From Balneolaceae bacterium (GTDB taxonomy: Bacteria > Bacteroidota > Rhodothermia > Balneolales > Balneolaceae), in contig JAASTO010000037.1 in the NCBI GenBank assembly GCA_021767245.1, positions 1 through 17,001 of the forward strand: a stretch of DNA of 17,001 nt. Direction: 5' to 3'. Both the position numbers and the translations under genes were made by a program. This document shows positions 7,170 through 14,252 of the stretch, one piece after another (within the stretch, counting starts at the first letter, position 1; each line of letters starts with the position of its first letter). The notes below the pieces were generated by a model. The model saw only the letters and a list, made by a program, of their open reading frames with translations, had not been told where the DNA came from and made no database searches.

Positions 7170-7493
7170 TTAATCCATTTCTAATTCCAGATCAAACTTA
7201 GCTGACATAAGCTCAGATCTTGCATGTCCATCCTTTATCTGATCTGCGATCTCAATTCCTCTTATATACGTTTCTAATGCCAATTCATTTTCCTGAAGAT
7301 CAACGTATAATTTACCTAAATGGTAATAAACCCCAATATATTCGGGATCATTAACCAAAATATTCTCAAATAATACCTGAGCCTTACGCCGTTCTCCGAT
7401 CTTCAGCATTTCCAAGGCTAATGTAAACTTATAAAAGGAATCATCCGGATGTTCCTTTACTGCTTTAGCTAATGTTTGTATGCGGGAACTCAT
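7170..7493 (-). CDS. small tetratricopeptide-repeat protein
   Basis: This 107-residue protein has no signal peptide and is probably cytoplasmic. It consists almost wholly of helical TPR-type repeats. One repeat covers about 18-50 and a second, clearer one about 51-86 (IGVYYHLGKLYVDLQENELAL), followed by a charged helix ending in LELEMD. TPR proteins act as interaction scaffolds; no partner or catalytic function can be read from it. Its ATG overlaps the aroC stop as ATGA (7493-7490), which indicates translational coupling, and the LysM/RlpA gene begins six bases after it. It is a real gene, judging by the tight packing and the repeat pattern. Confidence 0.85.
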   Translation of the reverse strand: MSSRIQTLAKAVKEHPDDSFYKFTLALEMLKIGERRKAQVLFENILVNDPEYIGVYYHLGKLYVDLQENELALETYIRGIEIADQIKDGHARSELMSAKFDLELEMD

Positions 7494-8680
7494 TTTTTGT
7501 TCGCCTCAAAATTCCTTTTTATCTCAGCTATAGAATCACCACCGTATTTCTCCAAAAATGCATTTGCAAGCACGGGAGCTATCACGCTTTCCGCCACAAC
7601 CACGGCTCTTGGCAGGGCACACACATCGGAACGTTCATAACGGGTTTCCGTAGCTTCTTTTGTTTTCATATCTACAGTTCCAAGTGGATCCAGCATGGTG
7701 GGGATCGGCTTCATCACACCTCTTATTATCACAGGCATTCCCGTTGTCATGCCGCCTTCGAATCCGCCCATACGGTTTGTTTTTCTTTCGAACCGACCTG
7801 AATCTTCGTTGTATGTGATCTCATCATGTACTTCATGCCCGGGGTGTGAACCGGATTCAAAACCCAGTCCGAATTCCACGCCTTTCATAGCTTGGGTACC
7901 GAGAATGGCTTGAGCCAGCTGGCCATCCAACTTCTTATCCCAATGCACATAACTTCCCAGCCCAGCAGGCAAACCGGTGATCACGATCTCATAGATCCCA
8001 CCAAGGGATGAGCCTTTTTTCCTGAATATCTTGATCTCTTCTCTCATCCCGGCAGACAGACCTTCATCCAAACAGCGCACATCTGATCCATCTGCGGCTT
8101 TATAAACCGATTCAGCCCCGTCTTTCATCAATGGATCTGCTTTTTCGCGAACCGCTTCCCAGCTGTCATAGCCTACTGAACCGATCCTGAGCACATGTCC
8201 TCCGATCTCAATTCCAAAATGTTTCAAAAACTGTCGCGCTATGGAACAGCAAGCCACCCGCATCGCAGTTTCCCTGGCACTTGATCGTTCAATGACCGGG
8301 CGAATGTCATCAAAATTGAATTTTTGCGCCCCCACCAGATCAGCGTGGCCGGGTCTTGGCAGTGTGATCTTATCGATCCCTTCTGCTTCCGTCTTCTTGT
8401 TCATGATGGTTGGCCAGCCGGCATCATCCTTTTTGAAGGCCCGGTTCGGCATGGTCATGGCAATTGGGCCGCCCATGGTCTTGCCAAACCTCAAGCCTGA
8501 GGTGATGGTCGCAAAATCTTTTTCAAATGCCATCCGGCCACCGCGCCCATATCCCTGTTGCCTTCTCACCAAATGGGTTGCGATCTCTTCCTCAGTTACC
8601 GGTAATCCTGCAGGCACTCCTTCCACAATCCCCGTGAGTTCCGGACCATGTGATTCTCCTGCTGTTAAATATCTAATCAT
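7490..8680 (-). CDS. aroC: chorismate synthase
   Basis: Chorismate synthase makes chorismate from 5-enolpyruvylshikimate-3-phosphate using reduced FMN, the last shared step to aromatic amino acids, folates and quinones. The 396-residue protein shows the family signatures in order: GESHG (8-12), RRQQGYGRGGRM (39-50), LPRPGHADL (107-115), RSSARETA (132-139) and a late GFESGSHPGHEVHDEI-type segment. The length agrees with the longer, Firmicutes-like form of the enzyme. The start is ATG 8680. It lies 39 bases downstream of porQ on the same strand, and its stop overlaps the start of the TPR gene. No other shikimate gene is in the window, so the operon is not a pathway operon. Confidence 0.97.
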   Translation of the reverse strand: MIRYLTAGESHGPELTGIVEGVPAGLPVTEEEIATHLVRRQQGYGRGGRMAFEKDFATITSGLRFGKTMGGPIAMTMPNRAFKKDDAGWPTIMNKKTEAEGIDKITLPRPGHADLVGAQKFNFDDIRPVIERSSARETAMRVACCSIARQFLKHFGIEIGGHVLRIGSVGYDSWEAVREKADPLMKDGAESVYKAADGSDVRCLDEGLSAGMREEIKIFRKKGSSLGGIYEIVITGLPAGLGSYVHWDKKLDGQLAQAILGTQAMKGVEFGLGFESGSHPGHEVHDEITYNEDSGRFERKTNRMGGFEGGMTTGMPVIIRGVMKPIPTMLDPLGTVDMKTKEATETRYERSDVCALPRAVVVAESVIAPVLANAFLEKYGGDSIAEIKRNFEANKK

Positions 8681-8719
8681 ACTTTATTTCGTTAAATATG
8701 CCTTAAATCAATTCAGGCA

Positions 8720-9694
8720 TCATAATTTAGTTTTTAAACTCAATCGTGTAAGACCGCCGAGATCACTGTAAGAGTTCCGGCTTATGTCAAACGTAAGGTC
8801 GCCAATATTGATTCCTACACCAAATGCCATTCCGGCCAGATCAAAATTTTCATTAGACTTGATCATTTCATGCAGGTAGTGGTCATAGCCTAATCTTAAT
8901 GTAACAGATCCACCAAGATCTAACTGCCCGCCAATGATCGTGTGCCTCATTATATTCTCAAAAAATGAAGGTTCTGATTCGTCAGAATATAAAGCTCGGT
9001 TCCAATCATTTACTTCATTTAATGTGAGTGTGATCAAAAATGGAAAAGATTCCGGCTTTTTTGAGATCCCTGCAGAGATATTGAGGGGAAGTGGCTCCCG
9101 GCTTTGGCCGTAGTTTGATATTTGTGAACCCGCATTTCGAATACTGAGTCCGGCACTAAAATCCTGTTCCATATTTCGATATAAAATTCCGGCTGCCATC
9201 GATATTCCTGATGACCTCACATCAGCATAGGTGGAATGGATCAGGTTCAGCTCAACTCCGGCAGTCACATGTTCAAATAATCGTCGACTATAAGCTCCTG
9301 ATAACGCCAGGTCACTGGCTCGAAACGAACCATAATTGTTGCCTTCCGTATCCAGAAAATCGAATTCACCATAACCGACGTATCGGACTCCAAAGGACAA
9401 GGTTCCCCACCTTTCCTCCTCCAACTTTAAAGTTGAAAATCCCATGTTCGCCTCACCCAAAAAATTGATGTAGGATCCTGAAACAGCCATCTCATTTTCT
9501 AACCCAAGATAAGCCGGATTCAGGTGCATAACTGAAAAATTTCCATGCAGGTATCCTACATGGCTTCCTCCCAGAGCCGAAACACCCGCTGTGGGTGTTA
9601 TTTCTAAAAATCTATATATACTTGATGAGTTCGACTGACCTGCTGTATTTTCCGTGGCCAGTAAAATCAAAAGTAGCGCTGTTAAGACTCGCAT
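8720..9694 (-). CDS. porQ: PorQ-like protein of the type IX secretion system
   Basis: This outer-membrane beta-barrel-like protein has a signal peptide (MRVLTALLLILLATENTAG) followed by SIYRFLEITPTAGVSALGG and an NPAYLG motif. Both are typical of the PorV/PorQ family and closest to PorQ. The remainder alternates short amphipathic strands with turns and ends in SRNSYSDLGGLTRLSLKTKL. In Porphyromonas, PorQ works with PorU, PorV and PorZ in the complex that attaches type IX cargo to surface lipopolysaccharide. The ATG at 9694 gives 324 residues and a clean signal peptide. A GTG at 9712 would add six residues; neither has a clear ribosome site. It is the first gene of the minus-strand run and diverges from mlaE. 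No other type IX genes are in view, which is normal for PorQ. The exact family (PorQ versus another PorV relative) is likely, not certain. Confidence 0.82.
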   Translation of the reverse strand: MRVLTALLLILLATENTAGQSNSSSIYRFLEITPTAGVSALGGSHVGYLHGNFSVMHLNPAYLGLENEMAVSGSYINFLGEANMGFSTLKLEEERWGTLSFGVRYVGYGEFDFLDTEGNNYGSFRASDLALSGAYSRRLFEHVTAGVELNLIHSTYADVRSSGISMAAGILYRNMEQDFSAGLSIRNAGSQISNYGQSREPLPLNISAGISKKPESFPFLITLTLNEVNDWNRALYSDESEPSFFENIMRHTIIGGQLDLGGSVTLRLGYDHYLHEMIKSNENFDLAGMAFGVGINIGDLTFDISRNSYSDLGGLTRLSLKTKL

Positions 9695-9779
9695 TAAATA
9701 TTTATAAATCACAATTGGCCGAAATGTTTTGTAATATAATCAAATGCTTCGGCAATACGTCAAGATTATTGATTAAGAA

Positions 9780-10547
9780 ATGATATCCGCAATAAAAGAA
9801 CTACGAATAGCAGGTGGTATAAGAGAGTTTGGCAGGTACGGTCAACTACTATATCAGGCACTCAGGTCATCCACAGAATTTAGTACTTACCGAAAAAACC
9901 TCTTCCACGAGTTCGTGAAGGTTGGGTACGAATCTATACCCATCATATTTTTGGTAGGTATTTTTACCGGGGCGGTCATGACCCTTCAAACCGCCTATCA
10001 GCTTGATACAGATATTTATCCCAGTACTATTATTGGCTCCATTGTGGTTCAGTCTCTTATTATTGAACTAGCGGCCGTGATCAGTGCCCTGGTGCTTGCC
10101 GGAAAAGTAGGTGCCCGGATGTCAACCGAGCTGGGCACGATGCGGGTTAGTGAACAGATCGATGCCCTGGAAGCCATGGGCTTCAATTCTGTCTCATTCC
10201 TGGTGGTACCGCGCATTGCAGCCGGTATTTTAATGTTTCCCATCCTATACATCACAGCTGCCGTATTTGGAATTTTAGGAGGCATCACAGCCGGTGCCGT
10301 GGATGGGATACTGCCCGTGGCTGAATTCATGGAAGGCGGCCGGGCATTTTTCTTTGAATCAGATATTATTTTCGGGATCATCAAATCATTTGTTTTCGGA
10401 TTTGTGATCACTTCCATCGCCTGCTATAAAGGGTACTATGCGTTTGGCGGAGCAGAAGGTGTTGGTAATGCCACTACGCGTGCAACGGTTTTAAGTTGTA
10501 TCTTTGTTCTCTTGGCAGATTTCATTTTAGCAGCCCTATTGTTGTAG
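9780..10547 (+). CDS. mlaE: MlaE-like permease of an MCE lipid transporter
   Basis: This is a 255-residue inner-membrane permease with about five hydrophobic segments. It carries the MlaE/TGD1 family signature GKVGARMSTELGTMRVSEQ (108-126) followed by IDALEAMGF. The N-terminal amphipathic segment (1-45) is also typical. In the Mla system it forms a dimer that moves phospholipids between the inner membrane and the periplasmic MlaD ring. The ATPase gene follows after three bases and the MlaD-like gene after that, making an mlaE-mlaF-mlaD operon. The gene is divergent from porQ across about 85 bases, which must hold the promoters for both. Whether transport is outward or inward cannot be told. 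Confidence 0.93.
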   Translation: MISAIKELRIAGGIREFGRYGQLLYQALRSSTEFSTYRKNLFHEFVKVGYESIPIIFLVGIFTGAVMTLQTAYQLDTDIYPSTIIGSIVVQSLIIELAAVISALVLAGKVGARMSTELGTMRVSEQIDALEAMGFNSVSFLVVPRIAAGILMFPILYITAAVFGILGGITAGAVDGILPVAEFMEGGRAFFFESDIIFGIIKSFVFGFVITSIACYKGYYAFGGAEGVGNATTRATVLSCIFVLLADFILAALLL

Positions 10548-10550
10548 ATC

Positions 10551-11300
10551 ATGATCGAAATTAAAAACCTGACAAAAAGCTTTGGCGACCTATTGGTATG
10601 GCGTGATGTTTCACTCACTATACAAGACGGGGAAACTACGGCCATTATTGGGCGATCCGGTTGCGGAAAATCAGTACTGCTTAAACACCTGAATGCCCTG
10701 ATGTATCCTGATGAAGGACAGATCCTGATCGATGGAAAATCGGTTTTTGACCTCAGCTACACCGAACTTCGAAAGGTTCGTCAGCGTTTTGGGATCCTAT
10801 TTCAGGGTGGTGCCCTTTTTGATTCCATCAGTACCTTTGAAAATGTGGCCTTCCCGCTCAGATATTTTACCGATCAATCGGAAGAGGAGATCTCGCATAA
10901 CGTGAATGAAGCACTCACTATGGTAAACCTTAAGGATTCAGGGTCAAAATCCACGGCTGAGCTTTCGGGTGGTATGCGTAAAAGAGTTGGATTAGCGCGG
11001 GCCATTATCCTTAAACCGGATTATTTATTATATGATGAACCGACCTCAGGACTCGATCCCCGTACCTCCGGAGAGATCAACGAACTTATAGTAAACCTTG
11101 CAAACACCATGGATATAACTTCTGTCGTTATCACACACGATATGCACAGTGTGTTATCCATTTCCGATAAGGTGGCTTTTTTAGATGAACAAAAACTAAG
11201 CTGGTTTGGCAAAACCGACGACATGAAGCACAGTGATAATAAAAACCTTATGGATTTCATTACAGCAAGCGAATATCAAATTAATAAACAAACTGCATAG
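10551..11300 (+). CDS. mlaF: MlaF-like ABC transporter ATP-binding protein
   Basis: This 249-residue cytoplasmic ATPase powers the MlaE permease. It has a complete nucleotide-binding domain: Walker A GRSGCGKS (34-41), Q-loop Gln85 in LFQGGALFDS, signature LSGGM (138-142), Walker B YLLYDEP with Glu163, D-loop SGLDP and switch His196. FQGGALFDSISTFENVAFPLR is characteristic of the MlaF/TTG2A subfamily. The C-terminal extension after the switch is short (about 50 residues). The start lies three bases after the mlaE stop. The mlaF stop TAG overlaps the ribosome site of the next gene. Confidence 0.94.
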   Translation: MIEIKNLTKSFGDLLVWRDVSLTIQDGETTAIIGRSGCGKSVLLKHLNALMYPDEGQILIDGKSVFDLSYTELRKVRQRFGILFQGGALFDSISTFENVAFPLRYFTDQSEEEISHNVNEALTMVNLKDSGSKSTAELSGGMRKRVGLARAIILKPDYLLYDEPTSGLDPRTSGEINELIVNLANTMDITSVVITHDMHSVLSISDKVAFLDEQKLSWFGKTDDMKHSDNKNLMDFITASEYQINKQTA

Positions 11301-11303
11301 GAG
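11299..11303 (+). promoter_or_regulatory. ribosome binding site fixing the TTG start of the mlaD-like gene
   Basis: AGGAG at 11299-11303 overlaps the mlaF TAG stop and lies nine bases before TTG 11313. It is one of the clearest Shine-Dalgarno sites in the window. It explains a TTG start that gives the expected short cytoplasmic tail (MAKVSNELKIG) before the membrane segment. Confidence 0.7.
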
Positions 11304-11312
11304 ACCAAAACC

Positions 11313-12245
11313 TTGGCAAAAGTTTCCAACGAATTAAAAATTGGTTTGACTACAATTGTAGCTATCATAGTGGGCTTTGTAGGCTATAGCATCATGAAAG
11401 ATCAGCCGTTGTTCAAAACCTCAACTATTATCTACACCAAATTCAGTCAGGTACACGGCCTGATTCCCGGCAACCCGGTTAATATCAAGGGATTCAAAAT
11501 CGGCTCTGTTAAAAACATGGATCTCTTGATCTCTGATTCTACCCTGGTAACCCTCAGTATTGAAGAAGATTACCAGATCCCTAAGGGTTCCATGGCCGTT
11601 CTGAAATCGAGCGGTGTTTTAGGTGGAAAGTTCATCGAGATACAAAAATCTGACTCCCGGGAAATGATACAGGACGGACAAACCATTGATGGTGTCTATG
11701 AACAGGGTATTATGGATAGTTTTGCTGCCGAAGGTGAAAAACTAAGCAACGATATATCTGCCTCAATACAAGGGGTTGAAAAACTGATCGAAGGCTTGAA
11801 TGAGACCTTAAGTGATTCAAATAAAAAAAATATCTCCGGTATTCTGAGTGATCTGAGATCCACCACCTCATCCCTTGATCAGGTGATCTCTCAGCGTCAG
11901 GAGGATCTCGATCAAATGATCATTCATGCCAAAGAAACACTGGGTAATGTGAATGACCTCAGTGCTGATAACAAAGAGAAGCTGACCTCAATGATCACCA
12001 ATCTTGAAAGCACAAGTAAAGAGCTGGAAACGCTGAGTAAAGGCCTGAACAAAACCAATACTACGCTTGACGAGGTCTTGACCAAGATCAACAACGGAAC
12101 CGGAACGCTCGGAAAGCTTGCTAATGACCCTTCTTTATATAATAACATAGATAGCTTATCCGTAAACCTGAACAAACTGATCAAAAACATAAACGAAGAT
12201 CCGGGTAAGTATCTCAAGCACATGAGGCTGATCGAGGTATTTTAA
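11313..12245 (+). CDS. mlaD: MlaD-like MCE-domain protein
   Basis: This 310-residue membrane-anchored periplasmic protein has one transmembrane helix (about 9-27), an MCE domain (about 38-115; FSQVHGLIPGNPVNIKGFKIGSV, then SSGVLGGKFIEI) and a long helical tail (about 140-305). The tail is rich in Ser, Leu, Asn and Lys with heptad-like spacing. MCE proteins form hexameric rings that channel lipids. The E. coli MlaD is about 183 residues, so the tail here is much longer, as in Mce/TGD2-type members, and could reach across the periplasm. The start is TTG, supported by AGGAG. It is the third gene of the mlaE-mlaF-mlaD operon. No mlaA, mlaB or mlaC-like gene is adjacent. Confidence 0.9.
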   Translation: MAKVSNELKIGLTTIVAIIVGFVGYSIMKDQPLFKTSTIIYTKFSQVHGLIPGNPVNIKGFKIGSVKNMDLLISDSTLVTLSIEEDYQIPKGSMAVLKSSGVLGGKFIEIQKSDSREMIQDGQTIDGVYEQGIMDSFAAEGEKLSNDISASIQGVEKLIEGLNETLSDSNKKNISGILSDLRSTTSSLDQVISQRQEDLDQMIIHAKETLGNVNDLSADNKEKLTSMITNLESTSKELETLSKGLNKTNTTLDEVLTKINNGTGTLGKLANDPSLYNNIDSLSVNLNKLIKNINEDPGKYLKHMRLIEVF

Positions 12246-12382
12246 GCACCCTTTTCTTTGAAACAGCTTTCAATTCCTAAGGTATTGGCTTATATTTCCA
12301 AGCTTACTAACTAAGGTACCGAAATGGACTTGGTGGTAACCAAATCGCAAATTTATAAACGTTTTTTTAGAGGTAACCTTTT

Positions 12383-14155
12383 ATGGGTGTAATGGAAAAA
12401 ATGAGAAACAGCACCGGAATCATCCTGTGGGTGCTGATCGGATCTTTTGGTTTACTATGGGTTTTGGCCGATGTAAACTTTTTTGATGCTATGCAAGCCG
12501 GTCCGAATTCACTGGGTAGTGTAAACGGTGAAAAGATCTCAAACGAAGAATATCAGAGTAGAATACAGTATTACTCAAACGCTTACAGTCAGCAAACTGG
12601 GAACTCAATGACTCCGGAAATGCGGGCATTTTATGAAAATCAGGCCTGGGATGAACTCGTCAACTCCCGTCTGCTAGATCAGAAAATGAAAGAACTTGGT
12701 ATTACCGTTTCTGATCAGGAAGTTCTTGATATGGTATTTGGAGACAATCCTGCCCCGATCATTCGTCAGAACTTCACCCGGGAAGATGGTACCATCGATC
12801 GCGCAGCCATTCAACAGGTTCTTTCTTCAAGTGAATTTTCACAACAAGCGGTAGCTCTTGAAGTTCAGCTCCGCAATCAGCGCAGACAGCAAAAACTTCA
12901 GAACTTTATTGCAGCCGGACTACAAGTCACCGAACAGGAAGTGGAAGACGAATACATTCGCAATAACACTACTGCAGAGGTTAACTATCTAAGATTTCCT
13001 TACAGCGAGGTAGCCGAACAGGATCTTGAGATCTCAGATTCCGAGCTTCAAAGCTATTACAACAACAATAAAGATCGTTTTACACGTGATGAAAGCTACC
13101 GCTTCCGCTATGTTACATTCAGCAAGCTGCCAACTGAAGCAGATACGGCTCAGATCATTGAAGATGTCAGAGAATTGAGAGAACCATTCGCACAGGCTGA
13201 AAATGATTCCTTATTCCTGGCTCGCCAGGGCTCTTCCACTTCATACAATTCCTCTTTTGTGAACGAAAATGATGTAAGAGAAGAATATCAAGCGGTACTC
13301 GATCTGGAAGTTGGAGAAGTATCTGACGTGATCCTGACTGCCAATCAGGCGGCCATCCTTAAAAAGGAAGCTGAGCGTGGTAATGAGATCAAGTTTCAGA
13401 TCATGAGCTATAACATTCAGGCGCTGCCATCAACTATTGATGATGCTAATGAGAGAGCCGCTGATTTTGAGTTCTTCGCTTCTGAAGAAACTGATTTTGA
13501 GGAAGAAGCCAACTCAAGAAACCTTGAGATCAAAGAAGCCTTTGCAACCAAAGGAAACAACTTTATTTCTGGCCTTGGAACCAGTCAGCAGATCATGAAT
13601 TTCTTAGACGGTTCTGATGAAGGTGATATTTCAGAGGTTCTGGAACTCAATTCTGATTTCGTCGTGCTTGAAGTACTTGAAGTCACACCGGAAGGCTTCC
13701 GGCCATTTGAGGAAGTCAGAACTCAGGTTGAAAACCTTGTTAAGATCGAGCGTCGCAAAGAGCTGACCACTGAAAAAGTTCAGAGACTGATCGATCAATA
13801 TTCAACGCTGGAAGCCATTGCTGAGTCTACTGAGCAAGAAATTCAATCCCAAAGCAACCTGAGAGCTAATGCAACCGTTATTCAGGGTGCCGGCCGCGAG
13901 CCATTGGTTATTGGAGCAGCCTTTGCTTTAGATGCCGGTGAAACCTCCGGTGCCATTGCGGGCAACAGTGCGGTCTTCATCATTAAAGTAGTCAGTAAAA
14001 ATGAAGCCGACCTGTCTAATCTTGATGCACAGACAAGAAATGAGATCCGTCAAAGATTAGAGCAGCAAAAATTTCAGGAATTCAACTCTGTTTGGTTAGA
14101 GCAACTCAAAGAGGATGCCGATATCGTTGATAACAGAGATCGTTTGCTTCAATAA
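12383..14155 (+). CDS. PpiD/SurA-like periplasmic folding factor
   Basis: This 590-residue protein has one N-terminal membrane anchor (about 12-30) and a large periplasmic part. Its start, MGVMEKMRNSTGIILWVLIG, resembles PpiD. A SurA_N-like helical chaperone domain spans about 45-195 (VNGEKISNEEYQSRI; LVNSRLLDQKMKELGI). The parvulin-like region (about 197-335) keeps the DLEVGEVSDVILT-type stretch but has no HIL active-site motif, so isomerase activity is doubtful. A C-terminal helical part completes the SurA-like bundle. PpiD-type proteins sit beside the Sec translocon and help outer-membrane and periplasmic proteins fold. AGAGG lies about nine bases before ATG 12383. It stands alone between the mlaD gene (137 bases upstream) and a strong terminator. 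Confidence 0.85.
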   Translation: MGVMEKMRNSTGIILWVLIGSFGLLWVLADVNFFDAMQAGPNSLGSVNGEKISNEEYQSRIQYYSNAYSQQTGNSMTPEMRAFYENQAWDELVNSRLLDQKMKELGITVSDQEVLDMVFGDNPAPIIRQNFTREDGTIDRAAIQQVLSSSEFSQQAVALEVQLRNQRRQQKLQNFIAAGLQVTEQEVEDEYIRNNTTAEVNYLRFPYSEVAEQDLEISDSELQSYYNNNKDRFTRDESYRFRYVTFSKLPTEADTAQIIEDVRELREPFAQAENDSLFLARQGSSTSYNSSFVNENDVREEYQAVLDLEVGEVSDVILTANQAAILKKEAERGNEIKFQIMSYNIQALPSTIDDANERAADFEFFASEETDFEEEANSRNLEIKEAFATKGNNFISGLGTSQQIMNFLDGSDEGDISEVLELNSDFVVLEVLEVTPEGFRPFEEVRTQVENLVKIERRKELTTEKVQRLIDQYSTLEAIAESTEQEIQSQSNLRANATVIQGAGREPLVIGAAFALDAGETSGAIAGNSAVFIIKVVSKNEADLSNLDAQTRNEIRQRLEQQKFQEFNSVWLEQLKEDADIVDNRDRLLQ

Positions 14156-14180
14156 TTCACTGCATTTTATTAATAATTTG

Positions 14181-14209
14181 GGGTGAGGAGTTTCTTCTCA
14201 CCCTTTTTT
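14181..14209 (+). terminator. intrinsic terminator after the PpiD-like gene
   Basis: GGGTGAGGAG (14181-14190) pairs with CTTCTCACCC (14194-14203) around a TTT loop. It forms ten pairs with one G-T wobble and is followed by six T residues (14204-14209). It lies 25 bases after the stop codon. The stem is GC-rich at the base, as expected for rho-independent termination. Confidence 0.9.
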
Positions 14210-14237
14210 GTTTGATCAATATCTCAAAATATAAAAT
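14208..14237 (+). promoter_or_regulatory. possible promoter of ribD-ribE
   Basis: TTGTTT (14208-14213) and TATAAA (14230-14235) lie 16 bases apart, just after the terminator and just before ribD at 14253. A promoter is needed here if the terminator works. The AT-rich context makes this particular match weak. The space is too small for an FMN riboswitch. Confidence 0.25.
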
Positions 14238-14252
14238 ACCCTACATTACTGT

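Noticed and set aside
8699..8719. TGCCT...AGGCA inverted repeat between porQ and aroC
   Set aside because: It has only five firm pairs with a mismatch and an 11-base loop, and no T run; a terminator or attenuator cannot be claimed.
8241..8771. Open frame of 176 codons on the plus strand over aroC
   Set aside because: It is the shadow of the highly conserved chorismate synthase gene, has no ribosome site and has no recognisable motif.
12258..12273. TTGAAA-CAGC-TTTCAA hairpin after the mlaD-like gene as a terminator
   Set aside because: The stem is six weak pairs and no T run follows on either strand, so termination is not supported.
14210..14252. FMN riboswitch before ribD
   Set aside because: Only about 40 bases lie between the upstream terminator and ribD, far shorter than an RFN element, and none of its conserved segments is present.
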